NCBI GenBank assembly: GCA_024233865.1
Contig: JACKPA010000003.1
Span: 327,413-391,412 of the forward strand
Origin: Leptospiraceae bacterium
Lineage (GTDB): Bacteria > Spirochaetota > Leptospiria > Leptospirales > Leptospiraceae
Length of the DNA stretch: 64,000 nucleotides
Direction: 5' to 3'
The notes under the pieces were generated by a model. The model was given only the letters and a program-made list of their open reading frames with translations, ran no database searches and was not told the DNA's origin. Shown here in pieces: positions 1-8,625 of the stretch. Within the stretch, counting starts at the first letter, position 1, and every line of letters begins with the position of its first letter. A program made the position numbers and the translations under genes.

Positions 1-728
1 TCTTCTTTCATTTTTTGAGAAGCCGGATCGTTAAAAAATTCCATATCTACCCATGTATCGGTGTAGATGTAATCAGCGTCTTTAATGGCTTTGTGTAAAT
101 CATTTTCCCAGGTTAAAGTCTTTTTCTCCATAGCTTTATCTATGATAGATTGGATTTTTATATTAGGATTTGACAAGAGGGGAGTGACTAAAGTCAAATG
201 CACCCCACAAGCAGCTGTAACGGCGATTAAAGAATTTACCACATTATTGTGCACTCCGATATAACACAAACGCATGCCTTTTAATTTTCCGGCATGCAAC
301 TTAATTGTTAGCATATCTGCCAAAGCTTGGCAAGGATGGAATAAATTGCAACATCCGTTGATCAAAGGGACGCTACAACCGGATTTTAAAGTAAGCAAGT
401 CTTCGTGTTTTTTTAATCTTGCCATAATTATGGATACATTTCGGGACAAATATTTAGCCTCCAGATCGATATCCGAAAGCTGAAAATTGGAAGTCATCCA
501 ATCCATATAAATTGCGTGTCCGCCCATTTCAGTCATTCCAGCCTCAAAAGAAACCCTGGTTCTTGTGGATGTCTTCTGAAATAGCATTGCCATGGAACGT
601 CCTCTCATGTGCCCGGAAAAAAAAGCTCGATTTTCTTTGACGTAAACTGCCAAATCTATTATTTTTATAATATCTTCATCTGACCAATTATCCCAAGTTA
701 TCAGATGATTTACTTCTTTTGAAAACAT
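1..728 (-). CDS. argF: Ornithine/aspartate-type carbamoyltransferase, C-terminal part cut by window edge
   Basis: This enzyme family transfers a carbamoyl group from carbamoyl phosphate to an amino acid, normally ornithine in arginine synthesis in the cytosol. The minus strand reads from ATG at 728 (MFSKEVNHLITWDNW) without a stop to the window edge. The carbamoyl-phosphate loop is visible as FQKTSTRTRVSFE, followed by the HPCQALAD motif of ornithine carbamoyltransferases and a YTDTWVDMEF segment near the edge. The HCLP-type motif and the C-terminus lie outside the window, so substrate choice between ornithine and N-acylated ornithine cannot be settled. It is divergent from the next gene, with about 226 bp of AT-rich DNA between them. 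Confidence 0.85.
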   Translation of the reverse strand, partial: MFSKEVNHLITWDNWSDEDIIKIIDLAVYVKENRAFFSGHMRGRSMAMLFQKTSTRTRVSFEAGMTEMGGHAIYMDWMTSNFQLSDIDLEAKYLSRNVSIIMARLKKHEDLLTLKSGCSVPLINGCCNLFHPCQALADMLTIKLHAGKLKGMRLCYIGVHNNVVNSLIAVTAACGVHLTLVTPLLSNPNIKIQSIIDKAMEKKTLTWENDLHKAIKDADYIYTDTWVDMEFFNDPASQKMKE

Positions 729-954
729 GTAATTATTATCGGTTTATTAGGTGTTCTGAATAATTAATATTATCCTTCTTTTTTTGAATCACATTTTCAA
801 AAATCAAAAGAGAATTGTTTCTAATAGAAAATTTGGAAATTGATTTTAGATACTTCTATTGGAAATTATTTAAAGGTTAGATAATTTTTGTCTTTTAAAC
901 GAATGAGTCTTATTCGTAATAGTTATAAAAAAAGAAATTAGTTGGTAGTATACT

Positions 955-2634
955 ATGAAAATCAGACAAAAAATAATTTTAAACTTCCTGTTGCTCCTTG
1001 TTCCGGGCTACTTATTTGCTGCCTATTTACTTTGGCAATCTGCTTCCAATTCCGGTCTGCAGACTATAATCGTATTGGTTTTATTTTGTTTTAGCGTTAT
1101 TTTGTCCATTTACTTGTCTGGTTTATTGGTAAAACCTATCAAATCCCTTAAAAAAACAGCCGAGGATTTGAGACTAGGTTCTGCTTCTCGTTTGGAAATA
1201 CAGGGAAATGGCGAATTTTCAGAGATTGTCAGAAATGTAAATTCCAAGTTGGAACAAAGCAATAAAAATGAAAACCTACTGGAAAATACGCAAAAAGAGC
1301 TAAAAGCGGCTTTGGAACAAATCTATTCTTTGGAAAAACGAACCAATGGAGAATATTTTTTGGTCTCTCGTTTGTTAAAACCTCTTATTATAAATCACGT
1401 AAAAAGTGATACCATTAGAGTAAATTTTTTAGTCAGTCAGCAAAAAAAGTTCCAATTTGAAAAAATAGGCGGTGAAATAGGCGGAGATATTTCCATTGCC
1501 CACAATATTATTTTGAAAAATAAAAATTACGTTGTTTTTATCAACGGAGATGCCATTGGAAAGTCCTTACAAGGTGCCCAGGGGGCTTTGATTGCCGGAA
1601 TTATTTTTAACGAGTTTATAACTCGAACCAGGGTTAGCGTAAATCAGCAGAATCGTTTTCCCGAAAAATGGCTCAGAGAATGTTATAGAGCCATGCAAAG
1701 TGCTTTTGTCACCTTTAATTTTGAGCTTATGATTTCTGCCGTAATAGGTCTTGTGGATGAAAAAAACGGTTTTGTGTATTATTTTAATGCACGCCATCCT
1801 AGTAGCGTTTTGTATCGAAACGGAAAAGCCCAGTTTTTGGAAGACGGTCTTTCTCTTTACAAAATAGGTGTGGAAGGTTTAGGAGACGTATTCAATTTGA
1901 GAACATTCCAAATGCAAAATGAGGACGTTTTGCTTTTTGGTTCGGACGGGCGTGATACGATCACTCTAAAAGACAAAAACAAGAATCAAGAACGGACCCT
2001 AAACGAAGATGAAACTTTCTTTTTGAAGTGCGTAGAAAAGGGAGAGGGAGATGTGGGGAAAATCTTAAATTCCATAGAAGACCATGGGGAATTATCCGAT
2101 GATATAACCCTTTTAAGTGTTTCCTATCATACCGATGTTGACTTGGAAGAAGCTCAGAAAAGAAATCCTGCCTATTCTCAATTTGTGCAAAGAGCAAAAG
2201 AGTTTATTCGAAAGAGAAAATACATCGAAGCAGCACAAAAACTGGAAAGAGCAATCAAAATCTTCAGAGAGCCGGATGTTTATAAGGATTTGTTGTATTG
2301 TTATAGAAAAATTAACGACTATGAAAAACAAGAAAGTGCTGTGAGAGAAGCTTACAATTCCTTTCCTCATGTTATTGAGTTTTCTTTGCATGCCTCTGAG
2401 TTGTACAAAAGGTTAAAAAGGTTTGAAACGGCAATTGACCATGGGGAGAGATACCGTCTATACTATCCGAATGACGTAAAAAACCTAGTCAATCTGGCGG
2501 ATATTTATCGCTTGGTCAGAAATTATGCAAGAGCCAAAATGATTTTGGATGAGATTGAAACAATAGACAGCAAAAACGAAGGCTATTTGAAAATGAAATC
2601 ACTGTTAGAAAAATCAGAAAGCAATTTGCAGTAA
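955..2634 (+). CDS. Membrane PP2C (SpoIIE-type) phosphatase with HAMP and TPR regions
   Basis: This is a probable membrane-bound serine/threonine phosphatase of the SpoIIE/RsbU type, a class that controls anti-sigma-factor antagonists. Two membrane segments lie at about residues 8-26 and 36-58, with only a short loop between them, so there is no large sensor domain. A HAMP-like linker and a coiled coil follow (60-130). The PP2C domain spans about 165-395, with metal-binding signatures GGEIGGD (172-178) and INGDAIGK (196-203), a later GSDG, and DDITLL at its end. The last 150 residues read as TPR helices. The next gene starts 1 base after its stop, so the two are probably co-translated. A partner anti-sigma factor is not visible nearby. 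The 559-residue length fits HAMP-PP2C proteins. Confidence 0.85.
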   Translation: MKIRQKIILNFLLLLVPGYLFAAYLLWQSASNSGLQTIIVLVLFCFSVILSIYLSGLLVKPIKSLKKTAEDLRLGSASRLEIQGNGEFSEIVRNVNSKLEQSNKNENLLENTQKELKAALEQIYSLEKRTNGEYFLVSRLLKPLIINHVKSDTIRVNFLVSQQKKFQFEKIGGEIGGDISIAHNIILKNKNYVVFINGDAIGKSLQGAQGALIAGIIFNEFITRTRVSVNQQNRFPEKWLRECYRAMQSAFVTFNFELMISAVIGLVDEKNGFVYYFNARHPSSVLYRNGKAQFLEDGLSLYKIGVEGLGDVFNLRTFQMQNEDVLLFGSDGRDTITLKDKNKNQERTLNEDETFFLKCVEKGEGDVGKILNSIEDHGELSDDITLLSVSYHTDVDLEEAQKRNPAYSQFVQRAKEFIRKRKYIEAAQKLERAIKIFREPDVYKDLLYCYRKINDYEKQESAVREAYNSFPHVIEFSLHASELYKRLKRFETAIDHGERYRLYYPNDVKNLVNLADIYRLVRNYARAKMILDEIETIDSKNEGYLKMKSLLEKSESNLQ

Positions 2635-2635
2635 T

Positions 2636-4156
2636 ATGGCAGAGAGACTCTATACATCGCAAAAGACCGATGAAATTTTTCGCGCTTTGCGATACGATAC
2701 AAAATTGGAATTTAATGTTCTGGCTAAAATGGCGTTTTTTTTATCCGTATCCCAATCCAATGATGAGGTGACAAGCGTCCAAGACTTTTCCGGAAAAGAA
2801 ATCAAGCGTTCTCTCTTTTTAGGAGCCGATGAACTCTTTATTCGGGCTTTGCTTTCTTTGGTTTATAAAAGAAGTGAATTTTCCGAAGAAGAGTTTTATT
2901 CCAATAAGTCTTTTATCAAATATCATATTGATAATGGAGCAAACATTCTAAAAGAACTGTATGATTCTAACCAGTCGAGTCTGTTTTTTTCCAAACTATT
3001 AGAGTATTTGGATTTGACTTCTTTCAAAAATAAAAATGAGACCCTAGACATTTTTATCGGACGAAAACTCTTACGAAAGGAAGAAATTATACTAGAGCTA
3101 AACAATACAACTAAGCACGCCAATTCTCATTTGGCAATTATGGGAAAGCCAGGTGTTGGAAAAACTCAGTTTCTTCTAAAAATTCTGACAGATATTAGAA
3201 CCCAATCCAACTACCAAGTAAATTTCATCTTTTTTGATTACAAAGGAGACGTTGTAGACAATAACAAATTCGTAGAGCTAACCAGAGCAAGAACCTATAG
3301 ATTACTAAAAGATAACGAAGGCATCCCCATCAATCCGTTTATTTTGCCAAGTTATGATTCACAATCCGTTTTGGTTTCGGCTAGAGAAAAAGCGGAGTCA
3401 TTTGCTTCCATTAACTCAAAATTAGGAGTTGTGCAAAAAGGAACTCTATCCGATGCGATCCAAATCGCTTACGAAAGAAGACAAGTATCCAATCCACCCT
3501 GTCCCGATTTTCACGATGTGGGAGAAACTGTTTTGGAAATTTACCAATCTCAAAATAGAAAAGACGATAGCTTAATTGAGGTTTTGCGGGACTTATCTCA
3601 ATTTAATTTGTTTTGGGAACATGGAAATGCTGCTCCTCCTTTGGAAAACCTTTCCAATAAAACTATGATCGTGGACGTACACCACATGCCGGTTTTAAAA
3701 GAGTTGGTTGCTTATCTGGTCATTGAAAGGCTTTACAAAGAAATGGCGGCTCTTCCCGATAGTGAAATCAGAGACGGAAGAAGGTTAATTCGAACGATTC
3801 TGGTTATAGATGAAGCCCACAATTACCTGCCTCAGAAAAATATATTTTTACAAAGGATTATCCGGGAAGGACGTTCCAAAGGGGTTGTAGTTTTTTTTGC
3901 ATCTCAATCTCCCAATGACTACCAACAAAACTATTTTAACTTTCAAGAATTGTTGGAGTTTGCATTCGTTTTCCAGTGTGAAGGAGTTTCTTATGCGTCA
4001 GTCCAAGATATTTTGGGTTGTAGCCAAAAAGCGGCAAGAGAACTCCAAAGCGAAATAGCAAGATTGGAGCCTTTCCAAGTTATTATGAAAGGTACAAAAA
4101 AAGGGGATGAATTCTATAAGTTTGTAGCAGAATCCTTTTATAAAAACTACCAGTAA
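2636..4156 (+). CDS. DndE-like domain fused to HerA-type ATPase
   Basis: The protein has two parts. Residues 1-115 resemble DndE, the small DNA-binding protein of DNA phosphorothioation systems: an R-L-x-x-S-x-x-T opening, N-V-L-A-K-M-A-F-F-L-S-V and a GKE...LG...L segment occur in the same order as in DndE. Residues about 160-500 form a HerA/FtsK-like motor with Walker A GKPGVGKT (170-177), Walker B LVIDEAH (around 390) and a following SQSP sensor stretch. HerA-type motors pump DNA and are common in defence systems. The gene is coupled to the upstream phosphatase gene (1-bp gap). No dndB, dndC, dndD or dndFGH genes are present in the window. The DndE assignment is from remembered motif order, not a search. 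It could also be a housekeeping DNA translocase. Confidence 0.65.
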   Translation: MAERLYTSQKTDEIFRALRYDTKLEFNVLAKMAFFLSVSQSNDEVTSVQDFSGKEIKRSLFLGADELFIRALLSLVYKRSEFSEEEFYSNKSFIKYHIDNGANILKELYDSNQSSLFFSKLLEYLDLTSFKNKNETLDIFIGRKLLRKEEIILELNNTTKHANSHLAIMGKPGVGKTQFLLKILTDIRTQSNYQVNFIFFDYKGDVVDNNKFVELTRARTYRLLKDNEGIPINPFILPSYDSQSVLVSAREKAESFASINSKLGVVQKGTLSDAIQIAYERRQVSNPPCPDFHDVGETVLEIYQSQNRKDDSLIEVLRDLSQFNLFWEHGNAAPPLENLSNKTMIVDVHHMPVLKELVAYLVIERLYKEMAALPDSEIRDGRRLIRTILVIDEAHNYLPQKNIFLQRIIREGRSKGVVVFFASQSPNDYQQNYFNFQELLEFAFVFQCEGVSYASVQDILGCSQKAARELQSEIARLEPFQVIMKGTKKGDEFYKFVAESFYKNYQ

Positions 4157-4517
4157 TTTTGGTTCCTACCAAATTTAGCTAAAATTTTTACCAACGGTTA
4201 TTGAGGTTTTATATATAACTTGGTGATAGGTTACATTCAAGATTTTTTAATCAAAAATAAAAAAATTAAGATATACAAAATGGTTTGCAATTTTTAATAT
4301 TTTATGTCACATGGTATGAAATGATTTTCCGGAAATTATTAACTGGAAAACATCTAAGTGTATCTTTAAGTTAAAATAAAAAAATCATTGATTAATTATA
4401 AAAGAGTTTTTTTACTTTAAACAAGAACTAAAAGGTTTATAAAGAGACATAGTAAAGAACCTAAGGTACTAAAAAGTAACAAAAGGATGTAGAAATACAG
4501 TTAGGGAATAATAATAT
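4157..4517. other. AT-rich intergenic region upstream of enolase
   Basis: This 361-bp stretch has no convincing coding sequence, RNA gene or long repeat. It is very AT-rich and presumably holds the eno promoter. The nearest purine-rich site to the eno start is AGGGA about 10 bases upstream of the ATG. Confidence 0.4.
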
Positions 4518-5831
4518 ATGGGATCAAAAATAAAAAATATCCATGCAAGAGAAATCATAGACTCTCGGGGAAATCCAACCGTTGAAGTAGATGTTACATT
4601 AGAAAATGGCGATATGGGGAGAGCTGCCGTTCCTTCCGGAGCTTCTACCGGAGAGCACGAAGCGGTGGAGTTGAGAGACGGAGATAAAAAAAGGTATGTA
4701 GGTAAAGGTGTTTTAAAAGCCATTGAAAACGTAAACAAAAAGCTATCAAAAGTTGTAATCGGACAAGATGCTTTGGATCAAATCTTGATCGACAACCTTA
4801 TGATCAAGGAAGACGGAACTCCAAACAAAAAGAATTTGGGAGCAAATGCCATTTTAGGTGTTTCTTTGGCTGTTGCCAAAGCTGCCGCAAAGTATTGCCA
4901 TTTACCGCTTTATAGATACATTGGTGGAAGTTACGCAAGAGAATTGCCTGTGCCAATGATGAATATTTTAAATGGGGGTTCTCACGCAGATAATAACATA
5001 GATTTCCAAGAATTTATGATTTTACCCGTTAGTGCTACTTCTTTAAAAGAAGCTGTGAGGATGGGAGCTGAGGTTTTTCACTCACTAAAAGGCGTTTTGA
5101 AGGCAAAAGGTTTAAATACTGCCGTAGGTGATGAGGGTGGTTTTGCTCCGGATCTAAAAAGCAATGAAGAAGGGATCGAAGTCATTATGGAAGCCATTCA
5201 AAAAGCTGGTTACAAACCGGGGGATGATATTAAGATCGGTTTGGACGCTGCTTCAAGCGAATTCTATGACAAAGACAAAAAGAAATACATTTTAGGCAAA
5301 AAGTCAAAAAACCCTGGTGATATCAAAGAGCTAAGCAGTGAAGAGCTTTCGGCAATGTATGGCGTTATGATCGAAAAATATCCAATTCAAACAATTGAGG
5401 ACGGACTAGATGAAAACGATTGGGAAGGCTGGAAGTCTTTAAGCGTTAAATTCAGAAATAAAGTTCAGTTAGTTGGAGATGATCTTTTTGTTACCAATGT
5501 CGAATTGCTCAAAAAAGGGATTGAACGCAAGATTTGTAATTCTATCCTGATCAAAGTGAACCAAATTGGATCTTTAACAGAAACTCTATCTGCCATAGAA
5601 ATGGCAAAAAAAGCCGGTTATACCGCTGTAGTTAGCCATAGGAGTGGAGAGACTGAAGATACTACAATTTCTCATATTGCAGTAGCCACTAACGCCGGAC
5701 AAATTAAAACAGGATCGCTCAGTCGCACAGACCGAATTGCCAAATACAATGAATTAATTCGGATAGAGGAAGAATTAGGTAGTCAAGCTATTTATAGCGG
5801 GATCAATACTTTTTATAACTTGAATGCTTAA
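4518..5831 (+). CDS. eno: Enolase
   Basis: Enolase converts 2-phosphoglycerate to phosphoenolpyruvate in glycolysis. The 437-residue protein is full length. It opens with the conserved ARE(I)IDSRGNPTVEV block, has the SGASTGEHEA loop, the metal-binding DAASSEFYD and IEDGLDENDW segments, the LVGDDLFVTN lysine/aspartate region, the IKVNQIGSLTET motif and the SHRSGETEDTTI catalytic segment, and ends with the usual AGQIKTGSLSRTDRIAKYNELIRIE... region. All active-site motifs are intact. The next gene overlaps its end by 8 bases, so the two are translationally coupled. Confidence 0.97.
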   Translation: MGSKIKNIHAREIIDSRGNPTVEVDVTLENGDMGRAAVPSGASTGEHEAVELRDGDKKRYVGKGVLKAIENVNKKLSKVVIGQDALDQILIDNLMIKEDGTPNKKNLGANAILGVSLAVAKAAAKYCHLPLYRYIGGSYARELPVPMMNILNGGSHADNNIDFQEFMILPVSATSLKEAVRMGAEVFHSLKGVLKAKGLNTAVGDEGGFAPDLKSNEEGIEVIMEAIQKAGYKPGDDIKIGLDAASSEFYDKDKKKYILGKKSKNPGDIKELSSEELSAMYGVMIEKYPIQTIEDGLDENDWEGWKSLSVKFRNKVQLVGDDLFVTNVELLKKGIERKICNSILIKVNQIGSLTETLSAIEMAKKAGYTAVVSHRSGETEDTTISHIAVATNAGQIKTGSLSRTDRIAKYNELIRIEEELGSQAIYSGINTFYNLNA

Positions 5832-6285
5832 GAATTTACAATTTACTTTTACTTTAACCATTGCTTTTTTTTTAGGATGCATCTATTTTGCCCTGCTTAG
5901 TGATTCAGGGTATATGGAGAGACGCAAACTAGAAAAAAAGCTTAGTAAAATAAAGTTGGAAGTAGAACGGTTTGAGAATGAAAACACCTATTTACAGGCA
6001 AAAAAGATCAAACTGAAAAATGATGATGTAGCCTTGGCGATAGAATCTAGAAAATATTATTTTCTTAATGAAAACGCCAGGGTGATTAAATTTAAAGATG
6101 AAAAGGCTGAAGAACCAGAAAATGATGACCTGCTTTTGGCTTCCAGGCTTATAAATCATCTCCCACAAAGCAAAAGCCAACTGAATGTCTATCGCATTCC
6201 GGACATCAAAACCCTTAGAGCTTTTTATGCAATTGTTTCCGCATTCATTTGCATAGGTGTATTTCTAAGATTTAGGAATCATTAG
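5824..6285 (+). CDS. Septum formation initiator family protein (FtsB/DivIC-like)
   Basis: This small membrane protein of 153 residues probably belongs to the FtsB/DivIC family, which links early and late divisome proteins. A single N-terminal membrane helix (about residues 8-26) is followed by a charged coiled coil (about 32-70, rich in K/E heptads) and a short domain; a second hydrophobic stretch near the C-terminus (about 132-148) is not standard for FtsB. The start overlaps the end of eno by 8 bases, and an FtsB/DivIC gene next to eno is a common bacterial arrangement, which supports the call. Sequence similarity alone would be weak. Confidence 0.65.
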   Translation: MLKNLQFTFTLTIAFFLGCIYFALLSDSGYMERRKLEKKLSKIKLEVERFENENTYLQAKKIKLKNDDVALAIESRKYYFLNENARVIKFKDEKAEEPENDDLLLASRLINHLPQSKSQLNVYRIPDIKTLRAFYAIVSAFICIGVFLRFRNH

Positions 6286-6327
6286 GATGAAACAAGGATT
6301 AAGCTATTGCAAGGGGCGATCAAGCGT

Positions 6328-6540
6328 TTAGCCAAGGCGGCATTCAGAAAAATGGTGAAAAGAATTGTTATAATTTTCTATTGAAATGGTGATTCCCGAT
6401 CCCCCTTCTTTAATGACCTTTCCAAATTCTTCCAGCAAAACCGCTGTACCAAATAAATCCGTTCTGCAAACTGTACAATCTTTTCTGGATAAACTCTCGC
6501 TGCAAAACACACAAGCTGAATTTACGATAGCCAGTCCTGC
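6328..6540 (-). pseudogene. Fragment resembling a short-chain dehydrogenase
   Basis: On the minus strand at about 6380-6480 the translation LFGTAVLLEEFGKVIKEGGS resembles the helix-strand segment of short-chain dehydrogenases that precedes the catalytic serine. No glycine-rich cofactor loop and no Tyr-x-x-x-Lys motif are present, and the open frame runs into the start of hsdM, so this is a remnant rather than a working gene. It marks the left edge of the accessory island. The identification rests on one segment only. Confidence 0.4.
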
Positions 6541-6578
6541 TCTGTGAGTAAATGGTGGTTCGAAATTTAAAGGGTTAT

Positions 6579-7460
6579 ATGACAACAGAAGAGTTAAAGA
6601 AATTAGAAAATGATTTGTGGAATACGGCAGACGATTTACGGGCAAATTCGGATTTAAAGTCTTCGGAATACTCTACTCCTATTTTGGGAATTATTTTCCT
6701 AAAATTTGCTGATAACAAGTACAAAAAGTATGAAAATGAGATGGTGGAAAATGATCTAAGTTTCAAGATGTTAAGCGATCATAGAGAAAGGCTTGAATCC
6801 ATTTCCCTGTCTATGATGGACTATTTTTCACTTCTTGGAGAGAAAGAAGGTATAGATTTTCAACCTGTTCTTAAAGAAATTTCCAAATTGGATAAGTCTT
6901 TTATTTCGTTTCAGGTCAAATCCAAAGATTCGGAAATCGACAAGGCGAATAAGGAGCAAAGGGATTTTTATACAAAGATAGAACCGTTTTTTGTGTCATT
7001 ACATTCCCTTTTGAAGAAATTGGATCAAAAAATCAGAGAGCTAGAAAAGGGCATTGAAACCGAAACCAACAAAGACAAGAAAAAGGAATGGAACAAAAAG
7101 AACCGAGAGATCAAGACCGAGCAGGAAAAGATTCACAAAGAAGTAAAGGATATGGAATACTTCTTTAGCCATATTCGATGGCTTCAAGACCGTTTTCCGC
7201 AAGCCAAATATGAAGACGTAACAGGACTTTGTAAGTCCGCAACTCCAGCAGAAATCGAAGAACAAGAATTTTCTCTAAACCCAGGCAGATACGTTGGTGT
7301 TGTGATCGAAGAAGACGGCAAAACAGAAGAAGAATTTATGGAAGAGATTTTTAGTTTGAACGAAGAGTTCAAACAATTGAATACAGAAACGGCAAAGTTG
7401 GAGAAGGTGATTGTGAAGAATGTGGGAGTGCTTGGTTCGGCTACGCTCACCAAGCGGTAG
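6579..7460 (+). pseudogene. hsdM: Type I restriction-modification methyltransferase subunit HsdM, catalytic core deleted
   Basis: The start is taken at the ATG giving MTTEELKKLENDLWNTADDL, the usual N-terminus of this HsdM class. The first 55 or so residues match the HsdM N-terminal domain. The last part (FPQAKYEDVTGLCKSATPAE and SLNPGRYVGV) matches the HsdM C-terminal end, preceded by a coiled coil. The S-adenosylmethionine-binding glycine motif and the NPPF/Y catalytic motif that normally lie between are absent, so roughly 200-300 residues were lost in frame, leaving 293 residues instead of about 500. The last codons (GSATLTKR) are encoded by a copy of the TACGCTCA repeat. It cannot methylate DNA as it stands, though the frame is open and a protein could be made. 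Confidence 0.8.
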
Positions 7461-7500
7461 CCTGTCTGCTCATTGAGCGTAGCCGAAATGAGCTGGTAAG
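7433..7500. repeat. Inverted pair of the TTCGRCTACGCTCA dispersed repeat at the hsdM end
   Basis: TTCGGCTACGCTCACC near 7437 and TGAGCGTAGCCGAA near 7476 are inverted copies of the same core. The first copy supplies the last codons of hsdM. The same core occurs at least nine times between 7433 and 8200 and nowhere else that I saw in the window. Confidence 0.8.
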
Positions 7501-7508
7501 GAGATAAA

Positions 7509-7652
7509 ATGAAAGATAAACAACCATGGAAAGAAGTGCGATTGGGGGAAGTTCCCTTCGACTACGCTCAGGGAACGGAAGAACTACGCTCAGGAACGGC
7601 TAGTCGCTGGGTGAGCGTAGTCGAACCCAAACCGAGGGTGATCGTTGGGTGA
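7509..7652 (+). pseudogene. Truncated duplicate of the hsdS 5' end
   Basis: An ATG preceded by AAGGAGA starts MKDKQPWKEV, identical to the start of the second hsdS copy at 8222. After about 14 codons the frame runs into the TTCGACTACGCTCA repeat and stops at 7652 (47 residues). It is a duplicated and truncated hsdS beginning. The duplication of the start on both sides of the GIY-YIG gene shows that the DNA between 7509 and 8221 was inserted or duplicated in place. Confidence 0.75.
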
Positions 7653-7672
7653 GCGTAGTCGAACCAAACCAG
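7550..7672. repeat. Left repeat block flanking the GIY-YIG gene
   Basis: This block contains CCCTTCGACTACGCTCAGGG, then GAACTACGCTCAGGAACGG, then two copies of GTGAGCGTAGTCGAAC in the opposite sense. Nearly the same order of pieces recurs on the right of the GIY-YIG gene (8019-8200). Confidence 0.85.
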
Positions 7673-7685
7673 TAAGGAGAAATTT

Positions 7686-8048
7686 ATGCCATATATGTAT
7701 ATACTGAAATGCTGTGATGATAGTTATTACACTGGTAGTACTTGGAATTTGAAGAAACGTTTGCAGGAGCATCAAAATGGTGAAGGAGCAAACTATACGG
7801 AAAAACGACGACCTGTAGAACTCGTATACTATGAGTATTTTAAAAGGATAGAGGATGCTTATAAAAGAGAGAAACAAATTCAAAGATGGACTCGCAAAAA
7901 GAAAGAAGCATTAATGGAAGGTAAATTTAAGAAATTGCATGAATTGTCAGAATGTGCAAATAGAACGCACTATTGGTTTTATAAATATGAAATTTTGATT
8001 CATTCCTTTTGGCAATTTCCCTTCGACTACGCTCAGGGAACGGACTAA
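7686..8048 (+). CDS. GIY-YIG nuclease family protein
   Basis: The first 80 residues form a compact GIY-YIG nuclease domain of the UPF0213/YhbQ type: MYILKCCDDSYYTGST carries the two strand motifs (YIL and YTG), followed by LKKRLQEHQNGEGANYT with the catalytic-region arginine, and KRRPVELVYYEYF and AYKREKQIQRW. These domains cut or process branched DNA, and some are mobile. An AAGGAG site precedes the ATG. The C-terminus (FDYAQGTD) is encoded by the flanking TACGCTCA repeat, so the natural stop has probably been replaced. The gene lies between two copies of the hsdS start, which suggests it arrived as a cassette. Confidence 0.8.
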   Translation: MPYMYILKCCDDSYYTGSTWNLKKRLQEHQNGEGANYTEKRRPVELVYYEYFKRIEDAYKREKQIQRWTRKKKEALMEGKFKKLHELSECANRTHYWFYKYEILIHSFWQFPFDYAQGTD

Positions 8049-8200
8049 CTAACTCAGGGAACGGACTAACTAACTCAGGGAACGAACAAACTAGCTCAGG
8101 GAACGAACAAACTAGCTCAGGGAACGAACAAACTAGCTCAGGGAACGGAAGAACTACGCTCAGGAACGGCTGGTCGCGCTGGGTGAGCGTAGTCGAACCC
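8019..8200. repeat. Right repeat block flanking the GIY-YIG gene
   Basis: The block repeats the order seen at 7550-7620: CCCTTCGACTACGCTCAGGG at its left, GAACTACGCTCAGGAACGG at about 8150 and GTGAGCGTAGTCGAACCCAA at about 8182. Between the first two pieces a 21-bp tandem array has expanded. Confidence 0.85.
8031..8156 (+). repeat. 21-bp tandem repeat, six units
   Basis: Six contiguous 21-bp units begin at 8031, 8052, 8073, 8094, 8115 and 8136. Each contains CTCAGGGAACG followed by a variable half (GACTAACTA, AACAAACTA or GAAGAACTA). Three middle units are almost identical, which suggests recent slippage. The length is a multiple of three, so frames through it stay open on both strands and give spurious heptapeptide ORFs. 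Confidence 0.9.
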
Positions 8201-8617
8201 AAGCAAAGGAGATAAAAAGATATGAAAGATAAACAACCATGGAAAGAAGTGGGATTGATTGACTCTGGTATTTTTTTTGTTGATGGAGATCGATCATCTT
8301 TAAGGTATCCATCGAGGGAGGAATTTGTTGATAGTGGAGTTATGTTCCTAAATGCTGAATCAATTAAAAGTGGAAGAATTAATCTCAAAGCGGTTAATCA
8401 TATTGCCAATGAAAAATATGATCAAATCAAAAAAGGAAGGATTCAAAAGGAAGATATTTTATTAACTACCAGAGGTAATGGAATTGGGGATTGTGCGTTT
8501 GTGGATATAGAAGAGAAAGGAATTATCAATGCACAAATGTTAATTTTAAGAAATAAAAATAATATAATTTGTCCTCAATTTTTATATTACTACATTACTT
8601 TGGATTCTACAAAAAAT

Positions 8618-8625
8618 TTAATTAA
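8618..8625. repeat. Left target-site duplication of the IS982-family element
   Basis: TTAATTAA at 8618-8625 is repeated at 9614-9621 on the other side of the element. Because the octamer is its own reverse complement, the exact border with the inverted repeat is ambiguous by up to two bases. Confidence 0.75.

Noticed and set aside
955..4156. PP2C phosphatase and SiaC-like protein as one Sia signalling system
   Set aside because: The genes are 20 kb apart, no SiaB or SiaD is present, and the phosphatase is coupled to a different gene.
6328..6645. 105-codon minus-strand frame as a real gene
   Set aside because: Its first part is antisense to hsdM and the rest matches only a fragment of a dehydrogenase, so it was kept only as debris.
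8031..8156. Repeat array as a possible CRISPR
   Set aside because: Units are contiguous 21-mers without spacers, and no cas genes are present.
8009..8215. Open frame of 68 codons made of SGNGLT/SGNEQT heptapeptides
   Set aside because: It is the translation of the 21-bp tandem repeat and its flanks, has no ribosome site, and the opposite strand is equally open.
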